Assembly: GCA_041740375.1 (NCBI GenBank)
Contig: JBGSMB010000026.1
Location: 1 to 16,159, forward strand
From: JBGSMB01 sp041740375
Lineage (GTDB): Bacteria > Patescibacteriota > Saccharimonadia > Saccharimonadales > JAGQMS01
Direction: 5' to 3'
DNA: 16,159 bases
Part shown: piece after piece, positions 6,031 through 14,004 of the stretch
Layout of the letters: each line of letters opens with the position of its first letter
Numbering within the stretch: the first letter of the stretch is position 1
Notes under the pieces: generated by a model
The model's database searches: none
Seen by the model: only the letters and a program-made list of their open reading frames with translations
What the model was told of the DNA's origin: nothing
Program-made: the position numbers and the translations under genes

Positions 6031-7070
6031 ATTTGTCAGTAAACTCAAAAAAAAATAAGAGCGTACGCAGAGTACTCATTGCTGTTGTCGGTGTTATTTT
6101 TATTGTAGTAGTTGCGCTAATTGGTGCAAGTGTATGGCAGCAAAGAAACCTTAGACCTGTATCTGATCAAACAAAGATCATAAGGGTTACTATTCCACTC
6201 GGATCTACTACTGAGCAAATTGGGGATATTTTGAAAGATGCCGGTGCTATACGGAGTTCTCTGGCATTTTTTACCTATGTGAGAAGCAAAGAGTTAGAGT
6301 CTGAGCTTCGAGCTGGAACGTATGAAGTCGACGCAAGTCGTTCAACACAAGAAATAGTAAAGACAATTACAGAAGGCGATGAGGCGACACAGCTCGTGAC
6401 AATTCCTCCTGGGGTTAGACTCTATAAAATAAAAAAGCGACTTATTCAAGCGGGCTATTCTGAGAGTGAAGTTGATGCGGGTCTAAACCCCAACCTATAC
6501 AAGAATCATCCTGCGCTTGTTGGGAAACCTAAAGAAGCTAGCCTTGAAGGCTATCTATACCCAGAATCCTTTCAAATTACAGATACGACTACCGTCCAAG
6601 AAATAATTGAACAATCACTTGACCAAATGGCAGAACGATTGACTCCCGAGAGGTTACAGGCATTTGCTAGCAAGGGTCTCTCTAGTCACGAGGCCATCAT
6701 AATCGCTTCGATTATCGAGCGTGAAGTTCCTCAACCAGTCGACCGTCGAATTGTTGCTCAAATATTCCTTAAGCGTCTCGCAGAGGGTATATCACTAGGA
6801 GCAGATGCAACATATGTCTATGCGGCAGCAATTACGGGCGAGGAAGCATATCCAGAATTGGATTCACCGTATAACACGAGGAAATATACAGGTTTACCTC
6901 CGGGTCCTATAAGCAATGTCGAAGTTACTGCGCTTGACGCAGTTGCGTATCCGGCAGATACCAACTACTTATTTTTCGTATCAGGAGACGACGGCAAGAA
7001 CTACTGGGCGAATACTCAAGAAGAACACGATCAAAATATAATTAACTATTGTCAACTGAACTGCCAGTAA
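6027..7070 (+). CDS. mltG: Endolytic murein transglycosylase MltG
   Basis: A 347-residue inner-membrane enzyme that cleaves nascent glycan strands and is thought to set where they end. The N-terminus is cytoplasmic and basic, with one membrane span at about residues 15-37. A LysM-like region (VTIPLGSTTEQIGDILKDAG) follows, then the YceG catalytic domain with LEGYLYPESF, the active-site Glu in IIIASIIEREV (about residue 231), and the C-terminal signature YNTRKYTGLPPGPISN through FFVSGDDGKNYWA. The length is normal. It starts at GTG 6027, overlapping the ruvX stop by four bases, with GGAGG ten bases upstream. It is the last gene of the run beginning at 2635; no hairpin terminator is seen after the stop. 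Confidence 0.96.
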   Translation: MNLSVNSKKNKSVRRVLIAVVGVIFIVVVALIGASVWQQRNLRPVSDQTKIIRVTIPLGSTTEQIGDILKDAGAIRSSLAFFTYVRSKELESELRAGTYEVDASRSTQEIVKTITEGDEATQLVTIPPGVRLYKIKKRLIQAGYSESEVDAGLNPNLYKNHPALVGKPKEASLEGYLYPESFQITDTTTVQEIIEQSLDQMAERLTPERLQAFASKGLSSHEAIIIASIIEREVPQPVDRRIVAQIFLKRLAEGISLGADATYVYAAAITGEEAYPELDSPYNTRKYTGLPPGPISNVEVTALDAVAYPADTNYLFFVSGDDGKNYWANTQEEHDQNIINYCQLNCQ

Positions 7071-7306
7071 CAGGGGTAGTATGTTCAAAAAAACATTGAC
7101 TTTTTACTACTAAACGGCTACAATTTCCCCTACGGTTAATCAGACCTAATTGTGACTAACCAAGCACCATTAGAGAGATTCAGCCCTTTCCATCTCACCA
7201 CCCTTTTAGAGCAACTTTGTAATTTATTAGTAAATAGCAAACATTAACTAAAAAGTGAGAACATGGAAATAGCCAAGCTGGTAACAGCATAAGGCACGGA
7301 GTATGT
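7071..7306 (+). other. Intergenic region and leader of the LysM-CHAP gene
   Basis: After the promoter at 7096-7124 comes an untranslated leader of about 175 bases. A hairpin (GGTTAATCA at 7134-7142 with TGACTAACC at 7153-7161, one mismatch, 10-base loop) stands at the predicted 5' end. A weak ATTTA/TAAAT hairpin lies further on, around 7222-7235. A nine-codon frame MEIAKLVTA occurs at 7263-7292, and a five-codon frame starts at ATG 7303. No known riboswitch class was recognised. Confidence 0.5.
7096..7124 (+). promoter_or_regulatory. Sigma-70-type promoter for the LysM-CHAP gene
   Basis: TTGACT (7096-7101), a 17-base spacer and TACAAT (7119-7124): five of six consensus bases in each box. Transcription would start near 7131, separating this gene from the mltG run. 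Confidence 0.82.
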
Positions 7307-8461
7307 ATCAAACGCATTAAAAACGTATTTAGAAACACTCATAAACCAGAACTTATCACATCTAAGAGCAACCGTCGCTCTGCTATTGGGCTTAAGTCCA
7401 AAACTGTTAAACGTAGCAAAAAATTCTTTAACCGATACGGCATACTTGCTGTAAATCTTTTATTAGTCTTTGGCGTAGGCGTATTTGTGTGGCAAAGCAG
7501 TACCAGCGCCGATAACGCTACTTCAACTACTCAAGTCGACTCTCAGGCTGGCGTTTCGGGGCCCCTCGATAGCATAGCTGCAGCCGAAATAGCTACTAGT
7601 GTTGCCTACGCGGTCGATCTACCACAATCAGGAGCCGTGAACGAACGTGCCATCACCTTTGCATACCAAAGTAAGTTTGCTATCGATGAAGATATCTCAC
7701 TAGCAAAACCGCAAATTGTTGAGGGTGGCTCACAGTCAAAATCAGACATCATCTCCTATGCAGTGGTTGACGGTGATACCGTAAGTTCTCTCGCAACCAA
7801 ATTTAATGTTACGAGCGATAGCATTAAGTGGTCGAACGGTCTAACTTCAGATTCTCTCGCAGTCGGTCGTGTTATTAATATTCCTCCCGCAAATCGAAAC
7901 GGCATAGTTTACACTGTAAAATCTGGCGATACCGCAGAAACACTCGCAAGCAAATATAAGACAACTGCCGATCGAATAATTTCCTTTAATGATGCTGAAG
8001 TAAATGGATTATCTGTAGGCGATAAAATTTTTATCCCTGATGGTAAGATCGAAGCTGCACCTGTGTACGCGGCAACTTCATCCTTTGGCTTCTCTAGCTC
8101 TAGCTTTGGTGGGCCTGCAATATTTGGTGGTAACGGCTATACTCCTGGTCAATGTACGTATGGAGCAGCCGGTAAGCGAGCCGAAATGGGTCGACCTGTT
8201 CCTTCGAACTGGGGTAGTGCCTTTAGCTGGGACGAATATGCTCGCGCACAAGGATATAGAGTAGATAACACCCCAGAAATTGGTGCAGTGATCCAGGCCG
8301 AAGGTGGTGAAGGTTGGGTATGGATATATCATGTTGGTGTTGTTGTCGATATGGACGCTGAGTTTGTGTATGTGTACGACATGAATTACGCAGGTCCTTG
8401 GAGTGTGAGAATTCATAAACTCCCAATGGCACTTGCGCAGCGACACGACTTTATCCACTAA
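7307..8461 (+). CDS. Membrane-anchored or secreted LysM-CHAP peptidoglycan hydrolase, start codon unresolved
   Basis: The downstream part is clear: two LysM glycan-binding repeats (YAVVDGDTVSSLATKFNVT and YTVKSGDTAETLASKYKTT) and a C-terminal CHAP amidase/endopeptidase domain with catalytic Cys in PGQCTYGAAG (about residue 283) and His in YHVGVVV (about 342). The first usual start codon, GTG 7487, falls at the end of an obvious membrane segment (YGILAVNLLLVFGVGVFVW), so translation must begin upstream. The frame is open back to a TGA at 7256-7258, yet contains no ATG, GTG or TTG before 7487. I set the start at ATC 7307, five bases after GGAG, giving a Lys/Arg-rich cytoplasmic tail of about 44 residues and a span at about 45-62. 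This choice is weak: a rare start codon, a frameshift from ATG 7303, or a one-base sequence error are all possible. Family knowledge suggests a cell-wall remodelling enzyme acting outside the membrane. Confidence 0.88.
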   Translation: MKRIKNVFRNTHKPELITSKSNRRSAIGLKSKTVKRSKKFFNRYGILAVNLLLVFGVGVFVWQSSTSADNATSTTQVDSQAGVSGPLDSIAAAEIATSVAYAVDLPQSGAVNERAITFAYQSKFAIDEDISLAKPQIVEGGSQSKSDIISYAVVDGDTVSSLATKFNVTSDSIKWSNGLTSDSLAVGRVINIPPANRNGIVYTVKSGDTAETLASKYKTTADRIISFNDAEVNGLSVGDKIFIPDGKIEAAPVYAATSSFGFSSSSFGGPAIFGGNGYTPGQCTYGAAGKRAEMGRPVPSNWGSAFSWDEYARAQGYRVDNTPEIGAVIQAEGGEGWVWIYHVGVVVDMDAEFVYVYDMNYAGPWSVRIHKLPMALAQRHDFIH

Positions 8462-8510
8462 ACGCTTTTGTCTATCTACCCCTTATAGCGTAAGCTTACA
8501 CCAGAGTAAT

Positions 8511-9788
8511 ATGTTTGTAGATAAGGCAACGGCACAGATTAAGGCAGGCGACGGTGGAAACGGCGTGGTTAGTTTTCGTCATGAAAAATATGTTGATCGT
8601 GGTGGCCCAGATGGGGGCGACGGTGGAGATGGGGGCAGTATTATCGCTGTAGCTAGTACGAGCGAGAACACACTTGCTCGGTTTCGCTACGATAAACTTG
8701 TGTCGGCCGAAGACGGTAAGCCCGGTTTCCGTCGCAAACAACACGGTAAGCGCGGGGCAGATTTCAGGCTGCTTTTACCCGTCGGCACAATAATTTTAAG
8801 GGAAGGTCAGGTAGTGGCAGACCTGACGGAAGTGGGTCAAGAAGTAGTCATCGCAAAAGGTGGTCAAGGTGGCTTTGGTAATGCTCACTTTGTTAGCTCA
8901 ACCAGACAAGCACCGCGAGTAGCAGAAAAAGGCGAATTGGGCGATGCATTTGAGGCTACTCTGGAACTTAAAACAATCGCAGATGTCGGGATAATCGGCC
9001 TGCCTAATGCTGGAAAATCAACTTTTCTAAGTGTTGTGAGTAATGCACGTCCAGAAATAGCCAACTATCCGTTCACCACTCTTGTGCCAAATTTGGGTGT
9101 CGCCGACATTGATCGCGATAACTCACTGTTACTTGCCGATATACCAGGGCTAATAGAAGGCGCTTCAGAAGGTAAAGGCTTAGGAGATGAGTTCCTACGT
9201 CATGTAGAGCGCACCAAGGTGCTCCTGCACCTCGTAGATGCCTACGAGAATGATATTAACGCCGCCTACACCACAATTATTGGTGAACTCAAGGCTTACA
9301 GCGTCGACCTCACAAAAAAACCACAGCTCGTAGTTATAACCAAAATCGACGGACTTGATGCTGAAATTGTTGCAGATCAAATAAAAACCTTAAAGAAAGT
9401 GCTACCAAAGAGCGTAAAAGTTATGGCGATTTCCTCAACCTCACATGCCGGAGTAAAGGAAGTTCTGTTTGAATTACAAAAATTAGTAAAAAAAGCTGAT
9501 CTAAAAGCCCCAAGACCAGTTATCGAAGATCCAGATACAGTCATCATACGTCCGAAGTTTGATGAAACTGCCTGGGAGGTTCAAAAGGTTGAAGGTGGCT
9601 TCATCGTAACGGGTAAGAAAATCGAAAGGTTTGCTTCCCGTACTCGATTTGAAAATGACTTCTCGCTGCAGCGTTTAAATGATATTTTCCGAAAAATGGG
9701 CATACAGCGAGAGCTAAAAAAACAAGGACTAAAAAGTGGGGACCGTATACAGATCGGCAAAACCGAAATCGGTTCGTTTGAATACTAA
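8511..9788 (+). CDS. obgE: GTPase Obg (CgtA)
   Basis: A 425-residue essential-type GTPase involved in 50S ribosome assembly and stress signalling. The Gly-rich Obg fold spans about residues 1-157 (starting MFVDKATAQIKAGDGGNG). The G domain has the P-loop GLPNAGKS at 163-170, switch region YPFTTLVPNLG, the G3 motif DIPGLIEGASEGKGLGDEFL and G4 as TKID rather than the usual NKxD. The C-terminal OCT domain is complete (EDPDTVIIRPKFDETAWEV through IGKTEIGSFEY). The frame is open upstream to 8433, but ATG 8511 matches the conserved N-terminus exactly. It lies 49 bases after the LysM-CHAP stop, with no strong Shine-Dalgarno or promoter visible. Confidence 0.97.
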   Translation: MFVDKATAQIKAGDGGNGVVSFRHEKYVDRGGPDGGDGGDGGSIIAVASTSENTLARFRYDKLVSAEDGKPGFRRKQHGKRGADFRLLLPVGTIILREGQVVADLTEVGQEVVIAKGGQGGFGNAHFVSSTRQAPRVAEKGELGDAFEATLELKTIADVGIIGLPNAGKSTFLSVVSNARPEIANYPFTTLVPNLGVADIDRDNSLLLADIPGLIEGASEGKGLGDEFLRHVERTKVLLHLVDAYENDINAAYTTIIGELKAYSVDLTKKPQLVVITKIDGLDAEIVADQIKTLKKVLPKSVKVMAISSTSHAGVKEVLFELQKLVKKADLKAPRPVIEDPDTVIIRPKFDETAWEVQKVEGGFIVTGKKIERFASRTRFENDFSLQRLNDIFRKMGIQRELKKQGLKSGDRIQIGKTEIGSFEY

Positions 9789-9794
9789 AGGGAG
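9787..9794 (+). promoter_or_regulatory. Ribosome-binding site deciding the photolyase start
   Basis: AAAGGGAG lies seven bases before GTG 9802 and overlaps the obgE stop, selecting GTG 9802 over start codons inside obgE. Confidence 0.75.
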
Positions 9795-9801
9795 CCCTGA
9801 G

Positions 9802-11238
9802 GTGCAGCCTACTGAACTACTAAAAACTCGAATAAGGCCACTCACCACAACTAAATCTGGTTCACTTGGCAAGTGCGTACTGTACGTAATGAGTCGTGAC
9901 CAACGAGTAAGCGGCAATCATGCACTTTTGGCCGCCCAGAAGCATGCGCTCGCTAAAAAGCTGCCTCTTGCGGTGGTATTTTGTTTGTATCCCAAGTCAG
10001 GCGACAGAGCCCGCGAACAGTATGTATTTATGCTTGAAGGGCTCAGAGAAGTCGAGCAAAAGCTCAGTTATCTCCAGATCCCTTTTATGATGCTTATTGG
10101 CGAGCCAAAAGAAAAACTAAGCGCAGCATTTGCCCATTTACGCCCTGACGCCGTTTATTTTGACTTCAATCCATTGCGCGGGCCCAAAATACTACAAGAA
10201 AAGCTAGCAAAGAAAGCAAAATTCCCTATCTATGTCGTCGACACCCATAATATCGTGCCTGTCTGGGTAGCTAGCGATAAACAGGAGGTAGGCGCCTACA
10301 CTCTACGACCAAAGCACCATAAACGTTTAGCAGACTACCTGCATCGCCCTGAGGAAATAGTCCTACATCCCTACGCTTGGCCGGGGACGGTTATTTCTTT
10401 ATCAAATCTCTCCAAACAAATCAAAACGCAGATAAATATTATTCCAAAAAGTAGTATAGAGATAAGTTTTGATTCCGGAGAAAGCCCCGCAAATAAGCAC
10501 CTAGAAGACTTTATTGAGAATAGGCTTGAGCGCTACGCAGTAGACCGTAATGACCCAAGTTCAGGCGCGCAGTCAGGTTTGAGTCCGTATCTTCACTTTG
10601 GTCAGATTAGCTCACTTCAAGTAGCACTTCGCCTGCAAGAAGTTGCCGTTGAAAATGGCGCAAACTTACACTTCTTAAGTTCACCTAAAATGCCGAAGCC
10701 GGAAGATGCTGAAACGACCCTACTTCACGGTATAGACTCGCTCATCGAAGAAATGGTTGTTCGAAAAGAACTAGCCGACAACTTCTGCTTTTATAATTTG
10801 AATTATGACAATCTCGACTCAGCACCGAATTGGGCGAAAATTTCTCTTGATACACATAGAATCGACCGAAGGGAGTATCTCTATAGCTACAAGCACTTAG
10901 AAGCGTCAGAAACTCACGACCCTGCATGGAACGCTGCTCAGCGAGAGTTAAATATGACAGGTAAAATGCATGGCTACATGCGTATGTACTGGGCCAAAAA
11001 AGTTCTTGAGTGGACCAAAAGTCCAGAAGAAGCAATAGAGTATCTAGTGAAACTGAACGATTTTTATAGCATCGACGGAGGCGATCCAAACGGTTACACC
11101 GGAATTTTGTGGTCGGTCGGTGGTGTACACGACCGTCCATGGATGGAGCGAGAGATTTTCGGAGTAGTACGCTACATGAACTACGCCGGTTTAAAAAGAA
11201 AATTCGATATAGAATCGTACCAAAAGCTTAATCAGTAG
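9802..11238 (+). CDS. phrB: Class II CPD photolyase
   Basis: A 478-residue flavoprotein that uses blue light to split cyclobutane pyrimidine dimers. Class II features are present throughout: the N-terminal photolyase fold beginning VLYVMSRDQRVSGNHALLAA, YTLRPKHHKRLADYL in the linker, SGLSPYLHFGQIS in the FAD-binding region, and the class II block WNAAQRELNMTGKMHGYMRM, YWAKKVLEW, DPNGYTGILWSVGGVHDRPW and REIFG. The frame is open back to 9736 inside obgE, but the GTG at 9802 has an ideal ribosome-binding site. It starts 13 bases after obgE, and sbcB follows 14 bases later, so the three are probably co-transcribed. It needs FAD, which CPR bacteria usually must obtain from outside. The symbol phrB is used loosely for class II enzymes. 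Confidence 0.95.
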   Translation: MQPTELLKTRIRPLTTTKSGSLGKCVLYVMSRDQRVSGNHALLAAQKHALAKKLPLAVVFCLYPKSGDRAREQYVFMLEGLREVEQKLSYLQIPFMMLIGEPKEKLSAAFAHLRPDAVYFDFNPLRGPKILQEKLAKKAKFPIYVVDTHNIVPVWVASDKQEVGAYTLRPKHHKRLADYLHRPEEIVLHPYAWPGTVISLSNLSKQIKTQINIIPKSSIEISFDSGESPANKHLEDFIENRLERYAVDRNDPSSGAQSGLSPYLHFGQISSLQVALRLQEVAVENGANLHFLSSPKMPKPEDAETTLLHGIDSLIEEMVVRKELADNFCFYNLNYDNLDSAPNWAKISLDTHRIDRREYLYSYKHLEASETHDPAWNAAQRELNMTGKMHGYMRMYWAKKVLEWTKSPEEAIEYLVKLNDFYSIDGGDPNGYTGILWSVGGVHDRPWMEREIFGVVRYMNYAGLKRKFDIESYQKLNQ

Positions 11239-11252
11239 TAGAATTATCAAAT

Positions 11253-12680
11253 ATGACCTTTTACTTTTATGACCTAGAGACAATCGGGGTTAGCCCAAAG
11301 CACTCTAGAATTATGCAGTTTGCAGGACAAAGGACAGATGAAAATTTGCAGCCTATAGGGGAGCCAGACGACTTGCTCATACGACTTTCGCAAGACGTCT
11401 TGCCGGACCCAGAGGCAATAGTACTTACAGGCATTACGCCCCAATCGACCCTCGCGGACGGTCTTACCGAAAAAGAATTCCTCGATTACTTCAATGAGAA
11501 TATATCAGAACCCGATACCATTTTCTTGGGCTTTAACACTATTCGCTTCGATGATGAATTTATGCGATATTTGCATTATCGAAACTTCTTCGACCCCTAT
11601 GAATGGCAATGGAAAGATGGCCGAAGTCGATGGGACATGCTAGATGTCGTGCGCATGATGCGGGCACTTCGTCCGGATGGGCTGGAGTGGCCAGTCGCCT
11701 CAGATGGAACACCAACCAACCGTTTGGAAAGCCTGGCTGCTGTAAACGGTATCTCGCATATTAATGCCCATACCGCACTTGCTGATGTAAATGCGCTCAT
11801 TGAACTTTCGCAAAAGATTCAAGCAGCCCAGCCAAAACTGTTTTCATATTTATGTGAAATGAGAAGTAAGAAAAAGGTCAGTGAGTTTGTGATGAACGGT
11901 CAACCATTTGTGTACACAAGTGGTTCGCTAGATTCCGGTCACGAAAAAACTTCTGTTGCATTTACCTGCGATCAGCTTCCAGATGGATCTGGCGCTATTG
12001 TATTTGATGCTCGCTATAGCCCCAAGAAATGGATCAATGCCTCGGAGGCTGAATTACTAGAAGCGCTTTCTTGGAAGCCAGATCGTGAGCCAGACGACAA
12101 GCTACCCTTTAAGACAGTTCAGTATAACCGCTGTCCGGCTATTGCCCCTTTGAGCGTACTCGATGACTCTACCAAGAAGCGGCTATCTCTTGACCTCGAC
12201 GTCTGCAAATCTCACATTGAGGAACTGACAGACAATCCTGAGCTAATCTCAAAGGTTACACGCGCTCTTTTAGCCAAAAAGGCCGAGTACCAGACCGCGA
12301 TGTTTCCGGACGAGACTTCGCCCGACACAAGGCTCTATGATGGATTTTTCTCAGATCAGGATCGCGACAAATACAAACTCGTACAACGTTTCAAGAAAGA
12401 AGACATCGCTTCATTTACTCCAGATTTCCAGGATGGACGTCTAAATGGATTGTGGCCGCTGTATAAAGCTCGCAATTACCCGAAGTTACTCTCGCCAGAC
12501 GAGAAGTCTGCCTGGGAGCATCACATCGAGAAGCAGCTTTTTGACAGCGGAGATAAAAGCGCCTATGCAAAATTCTTGGAGCGACTAGCGAAAGTCGCTT
12601 CGAGGGAAGGGCTCAACAAAGATCAACTGTATGTGATCGAAGAGCTTAAGTTGTACGCGGAATCAATCGCTCCGTACTAG
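11253..12680 (+). CDS. sbcB: Exodeoxyribonuclease I (ExoI)
   Basis: A 475-residue single-strand-specific 3'-5' DNA exonuclease that works in recombination and mismatch repair. The DEDDh exonuclease domain has FYDLETIGVSPKHSRIMQFA (Asp, Glu), LGFNTIRFDDEFMRYLHYRN (Asp) and INAHTALADVNALI (His, Asp). Similarity to E. coli SbcB extends along the length, including LTGITPQ, SRWDMLDVVR, the NRCPAIAPLSVL strand and LYDGFFSDQDRDK near the C-terminus, so both the SH3-like and helical parts of ExoI are present. The length equals the E. coli enzyme. It starts 14 bases after the photolyase and has no clear Shine-Dalgarno. Its TAG stop overlaps the stop of the convergent small gene by two bases in a shared CTAG, with no terminator between. 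Confidence 0.95.
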   Translation: MTFYFYDLETIGVSPKHSRIMQFAGQRTDENLQPIGEPDDLLIRLSQDVLPDPEAIVLTGITPQSTLADGLTEKEFLDYFNENISEPDTIFLGFNTIRFDDEFMRYLHYRNFFDPYEWQWKDGRSRWDMLDVVRMMRALRPDGLEWPVASDGTPTNRLESLAAVNGISHINAHTALADVNALIELSQKIQAAQPKLFSYLCEMRSKKKVSEFVMNGQPFVYTSGSLDSGHEKTSVAFTCDQLPDGSGAIVFDARYSPKKWINASEAELLEALSWKPDREPDDKLPFKTVQYNRCPAIAPLSVLDDSTKKRLSLDLDVCKSHIEELTDNPELISKVTRALLAKKAEYQTAMFPDETSPDTRLYDGFFSDQDRDKYKLVQRFKKEDIASFTPDFQDGRLNGLWPLYKARNYPKLLSPDEKSAWEHHIEKQLFDSGDKSAYAKFLERLAKVASREGLNKDQLYVIEELKLYAESIAPY

Positions 12681-12892
12681 AGCGCAAAAAGGTCAAGCGG
12701 GCTCAGCTCTTTCGGGGCGCCATAGTAAGGGTCGGTGTAGAACTTGTAAGAAGTCACCATACGACGTGCTCCATAAAGCAGCATAAGACTACCAAAAATC
12801 AGTACGGCGGTCAGAAAATGCCAAAAGCTAATCTCGATCCCTGTACCTGGGAGTCGGCCCAATACTAGTAGTTCTGTAATTATTTTGTCCAT
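12677..12892 (-). CDS. Small single-span membrane protein, unknown function
   Basis: A 71-residue protein with one membrane span at about residues 21-41 (SFWHFLTAVLIFGSLMLLY) followed by a positive GARR and a Tyr/Pro-rich tail (FYTDPYYGAPKELSPLDL), predicted cytoplasmic by the positive-inside rule. I do not recognise the family. Evidence that it is a gene: a near-consensus promoter on the same strand 24 bases upstream, an ATG with GGAG close by (only two bases away), and tail-to-tail fit with sbcB. It has its own promoter, so it is not simply co-transcribed with the minus-strand gene at 12956-13372. Confidence 0.65.
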   Translation of the reverse strand: MDKIITELLVLGRLPGTGIEISFWHFLTAVLIFGSLMLLYGARRMVTSYKFYTDPYYGAPKELSPLDLFAL

Positions 12893-12915
12893 ATCTCCAG
12901 GAGTAATTAGAGATA

Positions 12916-12943
12916 TTTATACAGTAAATTAACAATTAGTCAA
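12916..12943 (-). promoter_or_regulatory. Promoter for the 71-residue membrane protein
   Basis: On the minus strand TTGACT (12938-12943) is separated by 16 bases from TATAAA (12916-12921), or by 17 from ATAAAT. The start would be near 12909, giving a leader of about 17 bases. Confidence 0.7.
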
Positions 12944-12955
12944 TAATATTGCAGA

Positions 12956-13372
12956 CTATCTATTTTGCTTACGTATTTTTTTGTTGATCCATTCGATACG
13001 CTGTCTGTTGAGCAAGAAGAGGAAAGTAGACACACCAAACATCGGTATAGAGATAAATCGAAGTAGTCCTTGGTCGAAATAGAGATTTATAAGCGTTCCG
13101 CCGACGATCAGCGCCAACACAAACAGGTCCCAGGCCCACTGTACTAGTTTATTTGGTGGGAAAAAGATCTCTTGCACGCTCTCACTGTGTTTTTGGACAT
13201 ACATCAGCAGTTTTTGCGCCCAAGGTTCGTTGATCGAAAGAAGTCCGAGTCCGGTCAATATGAGGGGGATACCTCCCGGGCCAGGGAGAACGCCGACGAT
13301 TGGTGCAATAAGAATCAAGAAAACGCCAAGTGCGCCAATCGCTAATCTTTTGCCCGGAGAATGCTTTGCCAT
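12956..13372 (-). CDS. PGPGW-like putative transmembrane protein
   Basis: A 138-residue protein with an N-terminal hydrophobic pair (about residues 10-30 and 33-47) joined by VGVLPGPGGIPLILTGLGLL. That is the hallmark of the PGPGW family of putative membrane proteins, here with Gly instead of the final Trp. The sequence INEPWAQKLL follows, then two more spans (about 79-99 and 104-122) and a basic C-terminal tail ending KKIRKQNR. The function of the family is unknown. The start at ATG 13372 has no convincing Shine-Dalgarno. It diverges from the gene at 13477, and no terminator is evident after its stop. Confidence 0.78.
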   Translation of the reverse strand: MAKHSPGKRLAIGALGVFLILIAPIVGVLPGPGGIPLILTGLGLLSINEPWAQKLLMYVQKHSESVQEIFFPPNKLVQWAWDLFVLALIVGGTLINLYFDQGLLRFISIPMFGVSTFLFLLNRQRIEWINKKIRKQNR

Positions 13373-13401
13373 TCATATATCTTACACGAAGCGCACACCG
13401 C

Positions 13402-13430
13402 TAGACATAAGACATATAAAATGGTATAAA
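13402..13430 (+). promoter_or_regulatory. Promoter for the 170-residue membrane protein gene
   Basis: TAGACA (13402-13407), a 17-base spacer ending in TGG, then TATAAA (13425-13430): a good -35, an extended -10 and a good -10. The start would be near 13437. Confidence 0.75.
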
Positions 13431-13465
13431 TGTGTAACTTCAGAAGCGTACAACTACAAACCTTT

Positions 13466-13474
13466 AGGAGGTGA
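13466..13474 (+). promoter_or_regulatory. Perfect Shine-Dalgarno
   Basis: AGGAGGTGA, continuing into T, is fully complementary to the canonical 16S rRNA 3' end, with five bases between AGGAGG and ATG 13477. It is the strongest ribosome-binding site in the window and rejects the GTG at 13471, which lies inside it. Confidence 0.85.
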
Positions 13475-13476
13475 TT

Positions 13477-13989
13477 ATGTCCGCTGAAGTCGTACATGAT
13501 GATCCATACGCCGCTTACCTGGCTGGACTGAGTGAGCTTGACAAAAAGTGGTTTCCAAGGAGATTTGAAAGAACGTTTTGGCTCTCTGCTATGTTCGCTT
13601 CCTTTGTGGGTGGGTTCATGGCACCGGATTCAGCATGGGGCTATCTCCTTATCTTCATGGCTGTTGTGATGATGTTGTTAAGAATTTGCCTTCTTGAACT
13701 AACGAGGCGACGATACGTGCAATTTGGTCGGAAGTATTTGCCGACTATGATGCCCGCCGCTTATCAGGACTACGCAGAAATCATCGAGTTTGATAGTAAG
13801 ACGAGGGTGAAGATCAAGCTGCCAGATGGGTTCACCTTCTACTGCGGTTTGCGAAAATTGGCCGAATCAAAAGGCAAAGAAGGCTGGGTCGTTGAAGTTC
13901 CTGCGGTATTGCAGGGTGGCAGCTATTCAGACGTTCGGCAATGGGCAGACCATATGCGCATCGCCTTTAGGCACCGGCTACTGCAGTAA
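13477..13989 (+). CDS. Two-span membrane protein of unknown function
   Basis: A 170-residue protein I do not recognise. A soluble N-terminal tail of about 30 residues (MSAEVVHDDPYAAYLAGLSE) precedes two membrane spans (about 33-49 and 54-73) with a short loop, then an Arg-rich stretch (ELTRRRYVQFGRKYLP) and a cytoplasmic domain of about 95 residues with alternating strands (IIEFDSKTRVKIKLPDGFTF, GWVVEVPAVL). It is built as a self-contained unit: own promoter, the strongest Shine-Dalgarno in the window, and a textbook terminator 15 bases after the stop. The strong expression signals contrast with the leaderless or weak-site genes around it, suggesting high expression or a separate origin (inference). 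Confidence 0.82.
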   Translation: MSAEVVHDDPYAAYLAGLSELDKKWFPRRFERTFWLSAMFASFVGGFMAPDSAWGYLLIFMAVVMMLLRICLLELTRRRYVQFGRKYLPTMMPAAYQDYAEIIEFDSKTRVKIKLPDGFTFYCGLRKLAESKGKEGWVVEVPAVLQGGSYSDVRQWADHMRIAFRHRLLQ

Positions 13990-14004
13990 ATGACATCATG
14001 AACG

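Noticed and set aside
7268..7300. tRNA D-arm-like stretch (AGCCAAGCTGGTAA) in the LysM-CHAP leader
   Set aside because: No acceptor, anticodon or T stem can be assembled around it.
8078..8458. Minus-strand frame of 126 codons within the CHAP region
   Set aside because: It is a shadow of the well-supported CHAP domain on the plus strand and shows no motif.
8468..8496. Possible obgE promoter TTGTCT-17-TAAGCT
   Set aside because: The -10 match is poor and the gene can be read from the promoter at 7096-7124.
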